Assembly: GCA_038138145.1 (NCBI GenBank) | Contig: JAYQDD010000005.1 | Span: forward strand, 124,001 to 188,000 | DNA: 64,000 nucleotides | Direction of reading: 5' to 3' | Source of the DNA: UBA3537 sp038138145 | GTDB lineage: Bacteria; Bacteroidota; Bacteroidia; Flavobacteriales; Flavobacteriaceae | In this document: positions 43,884 to 52,022 of the stretch, piece by piece | How positions within the stretch are numbered: position 1 is the stretch's first letter | Layout: every line of letters starts with the position of its first letter | The notes under the pieces: model-generated | Seen by the model: only the letters and a program-made list of their open reading frames with translations | What the model was told of the DNA's origin: nothing | Databases searched by the model: none | Translations under genes and position numbers: made by a program

Positions 43884-45245
43884 ATTTACGCAATTGTTGA
43901 CATAGAAACTACTGGAGGCAAATACAATGAAGAAGGTATTACAGAAATTGCCATTTACAAACATGATGGTCATGCAATAGTTGATCAATTCATTAGCTTA
44001 ATAAATCCTGAACGGCCTATACAACCTTATGTAGTAAACCTTACAGGGATTTCGAGTAAAATGCTGCGCAATGCGCCCAAATTTTATGAAGTGGCCAAAC
44101 GTGTGGTTGAACTTACTGAAGGGTGTGTCATTGTTGCACACAATGCCAAATTTGACTACAGAATACTTAAACTAGAATTCGACCGATTGGGATTTAAATT
44201 TGAGCGAAAAAATTTGTGTACCGTAGAACTCTCCAAAAAACTAATTCCTGACCTTCCTTCCTATAGTTTAGGAAAATTGGTGCGTTCATTAGGCATTCCT
44301 ATTAGTGATCGTCACCGTGCTGCTGGGGATGCACTGGCAACCACAAAACTCTTTGAATTGTTGATGACTAAAGATATTGAAAAAGAGATCATTAAGTCAG
44401 CAATTCGGTTGGAACCAAAACGTCAAATGGAACCAAAACTCACCGAGATAATTGACAGTTTACCATCTGAAACAGGTGTTTACTATATTCATGACATCGA
44501 TGGGAATATCGTTTATATAGGCAAAAGTAAAAACATAAAAAGCAGAATCAGTCAGCATTTTGTTGGGGAAACCCCTAAATCAAAAAAAATACAGTTAGAA
44601 GTAGCCACTGTTACCTACGAAAAAACAGGAAGTGAACTCTTGGCTTTGCTCAAAGAGAGTCAAGAAATAAAACACCATAAACCAAAATTCAATCGTGCGT
44701 TGCGCAGAACTGTATTCACCCATGGTCTGTTTCATTATTTGGATGAAAATGGATACTTAAACCTAAAAATTGAAAAAATTAATGGGAAAATAAAACCCAT
44801 TACAACTTTTTCAAACATTCAAAGTGGAAAAAGCTTTATGAACAAAATGGTTGAAAAGTACAATTTGTGTCAAAAACTATGTGGTTTGTACAAATCAAAA
44901 CATGGTTGTTTTGGTTATACCATCAAGGAATGCGAAGGCGCTTGTGTGGGTGAAGAACAAATAGAACGTTACAACACCAGAGTGGAAAACATCATTGAAA
45001 AGCATAGTTTTAAAACCAAAAGCATGATTATAATTGATCAAGGAAGAGCTATAGATGAACGCAGTGCAGTTTGGGTGGATGAAGGAATTTTAAGAGGGTT
45101 TACTTATTTTAATTTGAACTTTCAAATTACCAATATTGATATTTTAGCGACACTCATTACCCCTTTAGAACACAACAAAGATGCGCAACACATTATACAA
45201 AGTTATATGCGTCGAAATAAAAGATTGAAAGTTATAACTCTGTAA
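43884..45245 (+). CDS. DEDD 3'-5' exonuclease fused to GIY-YIG (UvrC-like) domain
   Basis: About 454 residues. N-terminal DnaQ-like exonuclease (AIVDIETTGG near residue 3, HNAKFDYRI, RHRAAGDAL carry the DEDDh acids) followed by a GIY-YIG nuclease domain (TGVYYIHDIDGNIVYIGKS, about 195-275) and a UvrC-like C-terminal region with several Cys. Such fusions probably act in DNA repair. No ATG exists near the domain start: ATT at 43884 gives the family-like start with 11 nt after the YggS stop, whereas the only canonical codon, TTG 43815, overlaps YggS by 58 nt. Confidence 0.85.
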   Translation: MYAIVDIETTGGKYNEEGITEIAIYKHDGHAIVDQFISLINPERPIQPYVVNLTGISSKMLRNAPKFYEVAKRVVELTEGCVIVAHNAKFDYRILKLEFDRLGFKFERKNLCTVELSKKLIPDLPSYSLGKLVRSLGIPISDRHRAAGDALATTKLFELLMTKDIEKEIIKSAIRLEPKRQMEPKLTEIIDSLPSETGVYYIHDIDGNIVYIGKSKNIKSRISQHFVGETPKSKKIQLEVATVTYEKTGSELLALLKESQEIKHHKPKFNRALRRTVFTHGLFHYLDENGYLNLKIEKINGKIKPITTFSNIQSGKSFMNKMVEKYNLCQKLCGLYKSKHGCFGYTIKECEGACVGEEQIERYNTRVENIIEKHSFKTKSMIIIDQGRAIDERSAVWVDEGILRGFTYFNLNFQITNIDILATLITPLEHNKDAQHIIQSYMRRNKRLKVITL

Positions 45246-45273
45246 GACTAAAGTTTTTTAGTACTTTTGAAGT

Positions 45274-46110
45274 ATGTCAGACCAAAATCAAGAGCATTCT
45301 TGGAAAAGAAAACTTCATGAAATCATTTATGAAGCAGACACCCCTGCTGGAAAATTATTTGATGTTGTTTTGTTGTTGTTCATCATTTTGAGTATCATTT
45401 TAGTGATGCTAGAAAGTGTAGATTATATAGGCACTACCTATTTTAGTATTTTAGATACTCTCGAATGGATCATTACCATACTGTTTACGATAGAATACAT
45501 TGCTCGAATTGTATGCGTAAAAAACCCAAAAGCTTATATTTTTAGTTTTTACGGCATCGTCGATTTTCTTTCGACTATTCCTAAGTATTTGTCTTTGTTT
45601 GTCGTTGGAACTCATTCTCTTGTTGCTATTCGGGCCTTACGCTTGTTACGTGTTTTTCGCATATTGAAACTCACACGATACATTGGCGAAAGCACCAATT
45701 TTGGTAGAGCACTCCAACGTAGCCGTGTAAAAATTGCTGTATTTCTTTCTTTTGTTTTAGTTTTGTGTGTAATCTTAGGCACAGTCATGTATCTAATTGA
45801 AGGGGACAAAGACAGTGGATTTACCAGTATTCCCAGAAGTGTCTATTGGGCCATTGTAACCCTTACCACCGTTGGTTATGGCGATATAGCACCTATGAGT
45901 TCGTTGGGACAATTTATAGCATCGCTCATCATGATTTTGGGCTACGGAATCATCGCTATTCCTACAGGAATAGTTACCTCAGAAATGACAAGATCCGAAC
46001 GCAAAAGCATTCCAAAAAACACACATTCATGTACCAACTGTATGGAATCGTACCATGCCGATAATGCCAAATTTTGTCATAAATGTGGCCAGCAAATCGA
46101 TGATGAATAA
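45274..46110 (+). CDS. Voltage-gated potassium-channel-like ion transporter
   Basis: 278 residues with six transmembrane helices. S4 is arginine-rich (AIRALRLLRVFRILKLTRYI, about 121-140), and the selectivity filter is TLTTVGYGDIAP (about 194-205). The C-terminal tail carries CTNCMESYHADNAKFCHKC, a four-Cys zinc ribbon that is unusual for a channel. It overlaps miaA by 8 nt. Confidence 0.93.
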   Translation: MSDQNQEHSWKRKLHEIIYEADTPAGKLFDVVLLLFIILSIILVMLESVDYIGTTYFSILDTLEWIITILFTIEYIARIVCVKNPKAYIFSFYGIVDFLSTIPKYLSLFVVGTHSLVAIRALRLLRVFRILKLTRYIGESTNFGRALQRSRVKIAVFLSFVLVLCVILGTVMYLIEGDKDSGFTSIPRSVYWAIVTLTTVGYGDIAPMSSLGQFIASLIMILGYGIIAIPTGIVTSEMTRSERKSIPKNTHSCTNCMESYHADNAKFCHKCGQQIDDE

Positions 46111-46999
46111 AACACTTATTTCTATTGTTGGACCCACAGGGATAGGAAAAACCAGTTTGAGCATCAAACTTGCCACTTCTTTTCAAACCGAAATTATTTC
46201 TGCAGATTCTAGACAGTTTTATAGAGAAATCCCTATAGGTACTGCAGCACCTACTTTGGATGAACAAAAAGCAGTTCCACATCACTTTATACACAACAAA
46301 TCGATTACCGAATCTTATAGTGTTGGTGACTTTGAACGTGAGGCCATCAATTGTATTGACTCCATTCAAAAACCAGTTGTAGTTATGGTTGGTGGTTCTG
46401 GATTGTATGTACAAGCCGTTGTTCATGGATTGGATTATTTTCCAGATGTAAATGAAGAGATTAGAACACAATTGAATTCAGAACTAAAAACTCAAGGGCT
46501 TACTGCACTACAAGATGAACTAAAAAAACATGACCCTATAGCATATGAAGTCATGGATATCAAAAATCCACACAGGGTCATTCGCGCATTAGAAATTTAT
46601 AGAGGAACTGGAACACCGTACAGTAGTTTTTTGGGTAAAGAAAAAAATAAACGCAAGTTCAAGACCATTCAAATTGGCTTAACAGCAGAACGCTCCGTGG
46701 TGTACGAGCGCATCAATCAGCGTGTTGATATGATGATGGAACAAGGGCTTTTAGATGAAGTGAAATCCGTAGCTGAACACCGAAATCTAAATGCACTAAA
46801 TACAGTAGGGTACAAAGAACTTTTTCAATATTTAGATGGTAATTGTACCCTCGAATTTGCGGTAGAAGAAATCAAAAAGAACACAAGACGATTTGCCAAA
46901 AGACAATTCACTTGGTTTAAAAAACAAGACAAAATCAAGTGGTTTGACTTTAGCACAGCTGTTGAAGACATTCAAGCATACATCAACTCAGCACTCTAA
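46103..46999 (+). CDS. miaA: tRNA dimethylallyltransferase MiaA
   Basis: About 298 residues from ATG 46103 (MNKTLISIVGPTGIGKTSL); an in-frame ATG at 46055 is inside the channel gene. P-loop GPTGIGKTS, DMAPP-binding SADSRQFYREIPIGTAAPT, GGSGLYVQAV, and KNTRRFAKRQFTWF at the C-terminus. Installs i6A37 on UNN-decoding tRNAs. Convergent with the response regulator, 6 nt apart. Confidence 0.95.
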   Translation: MNKTLISIVGPTGIGKTSLSIKLATSFQTEIISADSRQFYREIPIGTAAPTLDEQKAVPHHFIHNKSITESYSVGDFEREAINCIDSIQKPVVVMVGGSGLYVQAVVHGLDYFPDVNEEIRTQLNSELKTQGLTALQDELKKHDPIAYEVMDIKNPHRVIRALEIYRGTGTPYSSFLGKEKNKRKFKTIQIGLTAERSVVYERINQRVDMMMEQGLLDEVKSVAEHRNLNALNTVGYKELFQYLDGNCTLEFAVEEIKKNTRRFAKRQFTWFKKQDKIKWFDFSTAVEDIQAYINSAL

Positions 47000-47005
47000 T
47001 TTCAC

Positions 47006-47710
47006 TTAAGAATTGATCACTAAACGAAATCCTTCTCCGTGAATGTTTAGGATTTCAACTTTCGGATCAAGTTTCAAATATTTCCTCAGTTTAGCAATAT
47101 AAACATCCATACTCCTCGAAGTAAAATAGTTGTCATCACGCCAAATTTTGGTCAATGCAATTTCTCTTGGCATAAGGTCATTGAGATGCAATGCCAAAAG
47201 ACGTAACAATTCATTTTCTTTCGGAGAAAGTTTAATTTGGGTATCTCCATTGTGCGTCAAAAATCTGAGTTTAGAATTCAATTTAAAACTTCCAATTTCA
47301 AACTCAAATTGATTGCTGTCCGCCACACTTTCAACGGTCTTGCGCTGGATGATGGCTTGGATTTTCACCAACAAAACTTCACTATCAAAAGGTTTGTTCA
47401 AATAATCGTCTGCACCAACTTTATACCCTTTAAGTACATCTTCCTTGAGTGCTTTTGCCGTCAAGAAAATAATAGGCACATTTTGGTCTTTTTCTCTGAT
47501 TTCTTGAGCTAATGTAAAACCGTCTTTGTAAGGCATCATGACATCCAAAATACAGAGATGAAAGTCAGATTTTCTAAATTTTTCATAGCCTTCCATACCA
47601 TTTTTGGCAAGAACTACATCGTAGTTATTAATGGTCAGGTATTCCTTGAGGACAGTTCCAAAATTTGGATCGTCTTCAACAAGTAAAATGCGTTTTGTGT
47701 TTTCTTCCAT
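47006..47710 (-). CDS. Response regulator, OmpR/PhoB family (RprY-like)
   Basis: 234 residues from ATG 47710. Receiver domain with acidic EDD (residues 11-13), phospho-acceptor Asp in CILDVMMPYKDG (about 57) and conserved Lys in LNKPFDSEVLLVK; winged-helix C-terminal DNA-binding domain (LRFLTHNGDTQIKLSPKENE). Pairs with the histidine kinase gene 4 nt upstream, so the two form one operon and one signalling system. It resembles RprY of Bacteroidetes. Confidence 0.92.
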   Translation of the reverse strand: MEENTKRILLVEDDPNFGTVLKEYLTINNYDVVLAKNGMEGYEKFRKSDFHLCILDVMMPYKDGFTLAQEIREKDQNVPIIFLTAKALKEDVLKGYKVGADDYLNKPFDSEVLLVKIQAIIQRKTVESVADSNQFEFEIGSFKLNSKLRFLTHNGDTQIKLSPKENELLRLLALHLNDLMPREIALTKIWRDDNYFTSRSMDVYIAKLRKYLKLDPKVEILNIHGEGFRLVINS

Positions 47711-47714
47711 GACT

Positions 47715-49283
47715 TTATGCAATTAGTGGTAATTTTATAATAAAGGTACTACCTTTTCCTTTTTCACTTTCGACAGTGACTGTTCCTTGATGATTTTCTA
47801 CAATTCTTTTGACGTTGGCCAATCCAAGACCATGTCCTTTTACATTATGAACATCGCCTGTGTGTTCTCTATAGAACTCTTCAAAAATTCTCCTTTGTAC
47901 GGCTTTATTCATACCTATACCCTGGTCCTTTACGAGCATCACAATGTTGTTGCCTACATTTTCTGTAATGATGTCTATTTTTGGTGGGCCATCGGTATAT
48001 TTAACAGCATTGTCTAAAATATTGACGATGACATTTGTAAAATAGGTGCTGTTGGCCAGAATAGATGATTTTGAGGCCTTAAAGTGCGTTTTTATGTACC
48101 CTTTCCTATCGTCGACAATAAGCTCTACATGTGTAATGGCATCTAGAATTAAATCATGTAATTTTAAACGATCTTTGCTAATGATTAATTGCTTTTTTTG
48201 CAATTGAGAGATACGCAATACATTTTCAACCTGAGCATTCATTCGTTTATTTTCTTCTTTAATCATGGATAAGTAATTTTTTACTTTGTCGGCATGTTGA
48301 AAAATTTTCGGGTTTTTTATGGCATCCAAAGCTAAATTTATAGTGGCTATGGGTGTTTTGAATTCGTGCGTCATGTTATTGATGAAATCCGATTTCATTT
48401 GTGATATTTTACGCTGTTGAATCAGTTGATACAAAGCACTTGTATAGGCAATAATGATGATGATTGTAAACAAAATTGACATTGATGTCATCCCAATAAT
48501 CGAGGACATAATGAAGCTTTTTCTTCTTGGAAAATTAATGTATAAACCATATTCGCTTTCACCATTTTCATCCAAAAAAATAGGAACACCAATAGTAGGA
48601 ACAAGTGTGGATTCAAAATTTTCGGATTGAATACGGGTTGGGGTATTTTCCTTTAAAATGGCAAATTCATAAGTAATATTAATATTATTTTCTTTAAATT
48701 TTTGATCGAGTAGACGTTTGATTGTCGCTGCAGAAACACGTTCTTCGATGGGCGTATTTCGAATTTCTGCTTTGTATTGTGCTTCGAAAGTCGCTTTTTG
48801 AAGACGATCCATATTAAGCACTTTAGTCAAAGAATACTCCAAATTGGGCATCCCTTGACCATCTATTCCCGAAAAGGTATAGGTTTCTTGAGTGGTTTTT
48901 CCTTGTATTTTTTTAAAGTTAAGACTATCCGATCCGTTATCTTGTCTGGATGGTATAGTATAGTTTTCTTCCTTTACTCCTGTATCATAAACAATTATTT
49001 GGTTGGCTTCTTGATTTTGTTTGTATACTCTAATGCTTCTTATGGCACTTGTGTCTGGCTCTTGTCCCCTTGCAATAAGGGCATTAAGCGCAACAACATA
49101 TTTGTTGTACTCGATATCTGTTACTTGATTGGAGGTGTAACTCAGCACTTTTTTTACATTAAATGCAAACTGATCTTCCTTAGTTTCTAATGAATAATTA
49201 ATGTAGTAGGCCTGCACAAAAATGATTCCAATCAGTGAAAGACTCATCAGTATAACCAAGATGGAAAACAACTTCTTATTCAT
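47715..49283 (-). CDS. Sensor histidine kinase (RprX-like)
   Basis: 522 residues. Two transmembrane helices (about 6-25 and 268-290) bracket a large periplasmic domain. HisKA has phospho-His in NNMTHEFKTPIATI (about 309); the ATPase has NILDNAVKYTDG, VKDQGIGMN and GHGLGLANVKRIVE. The arrangement matches RprX, whose signal is not known. The cognate regulator is 4 nt downstream. Confidence 0.93.
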   Translation of the reverse strand: MNKKLFSILVILMSLSLIGIIFVQAYYINYSLETKEDQFAFNVKKVLSYTSNQVTDIEYNKYVVALNALIARGQEPDTSAIRSIRVYKQNQEANQIIVYDTGVKEENYTIPSRQDNGSDSLNFKKIQGKTTQETYTFSGIDGQGMPNLEYSLTKVLNMDRLQKATFEAQYKAEIRNTPIEERVSAATIKRLLDQKFKENNINITYEFAILKENTPTRIQSENFESTLVPTIGVPIFLDENGESEYGLYINFPRRKSFIMSSIIGMTSMSILFTIIIIIAYTSALYQLIQQRKISQMKSDFINNMTHEFKTPIATINLALDAIKNPKIFQHADKVKNYLSMIKEENKRMNAQVENVLRISQLQKKQLIISKDRLKLHDLILDAITHVELIVDDRKGYIKTHFKASKSSILANSTYFTNVIVNILDNAVKYTDGPPKIDIITENVGNNIVMLVKDQGIGMNKAVQRRIFEEFYREHTGDVHNVKGHGLGLANVKRIVENHQGTVTVESEKGKGSTFIIKLPLIA

Positions 49284-49360
49284 GATGTAAAACTACATTT
49301 TTTAAGAACGTTTTAAGTTACTTTTAACGAATTATTAACCAAAATGTTAAAATTCATAAT

Positions 49361-49951
49361 TTATGTGAATTTTTTAAGAATTTCATTATTGATTTTTTCT
49401 ACCTCAATTTTAGTTTGACGAACATCAATATTATGAATTACAAAATCAGATTTTTGGATTTTTTTGTCCTCATCCCACTGGTTATTTATAATTGAAAGGA
49501 CTTCGTCGGCTGATTTATCGTCTCGTTGCATCACGCGCTCCAAACGCATTTGTTTTGGTGCGGTAACCGTGAGAATATAATCGAATTGATCTTCAGCCCC
49601 TAATTCAAACAAAATAGCAACCTCTTTTAGCACATAAGGATGCGTTTGCCGCGATAACCATGCCGCATAATGTGCCGCAACTTCAGGATGAACAACTTGG
49701 TTCAACGCAGTCAATTTTTCTTTATCTTTAAATACCAATTGAGCAATATAGGGTCGATTCAGCAGTCCATCGCTGTAGGCATTAGCACCAAAAAGCTCGA
49801 TAAGTTTAGTTCTTATTTTTGGGGATTCATTCATCAATTTTTTGGCCTCATCATCAGCGTTATAGACAGGTACGCCAAGTTCATGAAACAATGCAGCAAC
49901 AGTCGTTTTACCACTTCCAATACCTCCAGTAAGTCCTAAAATTTTAGTCAT
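49361..49951 (-). CDS. coaE: Dephospho-CoA kinase
   Basis: 196 residues. P-loop GLTGGIGSGKTTVAALF (6-22), LFGANAYSDGLLNR and HPEVAAHYAAWL are the family blocks. It phosphorylates dephospho-CoA, the last CoA step. It overlaps YbbR by 8 nt and is followed by the histidine kinase 77 nt away. Confidence 0.95.
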   Translation of the reverse strand: MTKILGLTGGIGSGKTTVAALFHELGVPVYNADDEAKKLMNESPKIRTKLIELFGANAYSDGLLNRPYIAQLVFKDKEKLTALNQVVHPEVAAHYAAWLSRQTHPYVLKEVAILFELGAEDQFDYILTVTAPKQMRLERVMQRDDKSADEVLSIINNQWDEDKKIQKSDFVIHNIDVRQTKIEVEKINNEILKKFT

Positions 49952-50912
49952 TTTTTTGTGTGATTACATATTCTAGACTGTTGATTTGTAGTACTGCTGT
50001 TTTTGCCGCATTGGGGTAAGTAACCAATTTTGGAATCATAACATTTGAGGAACGATCAAGGGTGTTAAAATCACATTCAATACGAAAGTCTTCTGTTGTA
50101 ATAGCATCATAAGTACTTAAACTTGTATAGTACACCACAGGAATTTCTTTTGGAAAAATAGAAACTACCAAATGTTCTGGCAAATTCACCAATTGAACAG
50201 GAACGGAAACAGTACCTTCAGTAAATTTATCGACAGCACCCACCACTTGTACTTGGGTCGTCGAAAATTTCAAATAAGAAGGGAAATCGGAAATATTTAA
50301 ATCCAAAACCACATCTATATTAGTTTTTACAGCGTTCTTTTTAAGTACTTCCGTTGCAACAGCATCAATGGCATTTAAATACTGTTCTGGTCCTACGATT
50401 GTAATGGAATCTGGTTGGGAACGCAAAGGGCTTTTCAAATCATAGCCCACCACAAACTCTGGCTGCAAATTGATTATTACAGGAACTTTTTTGGCAAATT
50501 GGGTCGCATACGCAAAGGTTAATGCTGCTGGACGAATATTTTCAATAATGGTGTTGGAGTTGAAATACTTTGTAATTTCCGCATGATGTATACTTTGGTC
50601 CCAATAATAAACGGTGTCATTTTTTTGAAGTGTCGAAAAATCAATATTCAATTTGAGTTTTTTAAAGGCATATTTTAACAAACTAAACCCATTGGTCGTG
50701 ATGGTCACATCGACAATAGGCAAGCGATCTTCAACAAGTAGAACACGTGCAGGCAACTTTGTGGGCTGAAGTTCAAATTGTAAGGTGTGGGTCGTTGGAC
50801 TCGTCAATTTTGAGAGTAAAGAAATAAAGAACGCCAACAGCAAAAACAACACAAAAACATTGAGCCGTTTTGCACGAATTTTTTGGCGTAGATATTCAAA
50901 AATCTTTCTCAT
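49944..50912 (-). CDS. YbbR-like domain protein
   Basis: 322 residues from ATG 50912; an adjacent TTG at 50915 is not needed. One N-terminal transmembrane helix (about 19-36) and several YbbR-like repeats with PVIINLQPEFVVGYD and SITIVGPEQYLNAI. Role unknown; YbbR proteins are often linked to cyclic di-AMP systems elsewhere. The start overlaps the glycosyltransferase stop by one base (TGATG) and the stop overlaps coaE, so the three genes are coupled. Confidence 0.85.
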   Translation of the reverse strand: MRKIFEYLRQKIRAKRLNVFVLFLLLAFFISLLSKLTSPTTHTLQFELQPTKLPARVLLVEDRLPIVDVTITTNGFSLLKYAFKKLKLNIDFSTLQKNDTVYYWDQSIHHAEITKYFNSNTIIENIRPAALTFAYATQFAKKVPVIINLQPEFVVGYDLKSPLRSQPDSITIVGPEQYLNAIDAVATEVLKKNAVKTNIDVVLDLNISDFPSYLKFSTTQVQVVGAVDKFTEGTVSVPVQLVNLPEHLVVSIFPKEIPVVYYTSLSTYDAITTEDFRIECDFNTLDRSSNVMIPKLVTYPNAAKTAVLQINSLEYVITQKND

Positions 50913-51922
50913 CAATGGATTTTAAAAAATAAGTTTGGAAATAATTCTTCCTCGGATTTTCGCGACAAAAAGAGTTTTATTTTAGACTTTAAAAACCCCC
51001 AACCATAGCCGGAAAATTGAATCAAAATAGCGGGGATACTCAAAATAGCTGCAATAAAATCTAAGGTGGACTGAAAGGCCAAGATTAAAGCCAATAAAAA
51101 ATATGCACCATAGATAAAAACGCCGATGTAAACCTCAAAAAACAGCAATATAAGACCTGTAAAAAACCCGAACATAAAAACTGTGGGGAACCAATAGGTC
51201 CATTTTTTGGAATGGGGATGCCATTTGTTGAGAATTGGACGAACTTGCCCAAACTTGTACACTTGCACAAAAAAACGCTCAAACGAAATTCGGCGCTTGT
51301 GGTAGACAAAGGCCTCTGGAATAAGACAGAGTTTGTATCCCATCGCTTTGAGTCGAATGGACAAATCTGGGTCTTCCCCTGGGTGAATTGCCCCAAATCC
51401 ACCAGAAGCACAAAAGGCCTCCTTAGAAATCCCCATGTTAAAACTTCGGGGTTCGTAGCCCTCAATTTCTTTAGTTCCGCCTCGTATTCCCCCTGTTGTC
51501 AGCACAGAAGTCATGGAAAAATTTATGGCTTTTTGCAACTCCGTAAAATTATCTTGTGCAGCATCTGGGCCACCAAAACAATCAACATAAGTGGCATTTA
51601 AGAATGAAATGACTTCGGTCAAATAGTGTTTGGGTAAAATACAATCAGAATCCAAAATGATAAAATAATTTCCTTTAGCACGTTCCATACCGTAATTTCT
51701 CGAATGCCCTGGTCCTGTATTGTCTTTAAAATAATAACTGATGTTGAGCTGATCGGAAAAATGCTCCGCAATCAAACGTGCGTCTAAAGTTGAACCATCT
51801 TCTACAATAACGACCTCAAAAGTTTTGGGCGCTTCTAAGGTACAAAAACTCTCCAAAAGCTCACGTACTTCTTCGGGGCGGTTATAGACAGGCACGATAA
51901 AAGAAAAATCACTGGCGATCAT
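50912..51922 (-). CDS. Family 2 glycosyltransferase, membrane-associated
   Basis: About 336 residues starting MIASDFSFIVPVYNRPEE, the standard GT2 beginning. DXD-type LDSDCILP (about 88), the DPDLSIRLKAMGYKL acceptor motif, and C-terminal hydrophobic helices (about 240-300). Probably polyprenyl- or lipid-linked sugar transfer; acceptor unknown. It is first in the coupled run GT, YbbR, coaE. Confidence 0.9.
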   Translation of the reverse strand: MIASDFSFIVPVYNRPEEVRELLESFCTLEAPKTFEVVIVEDGSTLDARLIAEHFSDQLNISYYFKDNTGPGHSRNYGMERAKGNYFIILDSDCILPKHYLTEVISFLNATYVDCFGGPDAAQDNFTELQKAINFSMTSVLTTGGIRGGTKEIEGYEPRSFNMGISKEAFCASGGFGAIHPGEDPDLSIRLKAMGYKLCLIPEAFVYHKRRISFERFFVQVYKFGQVRPILNKWHPHSKKWTYWFPTVFMFGFFTGLILLFFEVYIGVFIYGAYFLLALILAFQSTLDFIAAILSIPAILIQFSGYGWGFLKSKIKLFLSRKSEEELFPNLFFKIH

Positions 51923-51975
51923 AGACACAAATTTACACAATGCAAATGAATTATTCGTTTTAAAAATAAGCCATA

Positions 51976-52002
51976 AAAAAACTCCGCAGAAGCGGAGTTT
52001 TT
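51976..52002 (-). terminator. Terminator after the T9SS-secreted protein gene
   Basis: AAAACTCCGC/GCGGAGTTTT hairpin with an AGAA loop and A/T runs on both sides, 20 nt beyond that gene's stop. Confidence 0.85.
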
Positions 52003-52022
52003 ATGCATGGATTCGAGAAAAA

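Noticed and set aside
48777..49190. 137-codon frame opposite the histidine kinase
   Set aside because: Antisense to the periplasmic domain, no recognised family, no signals.
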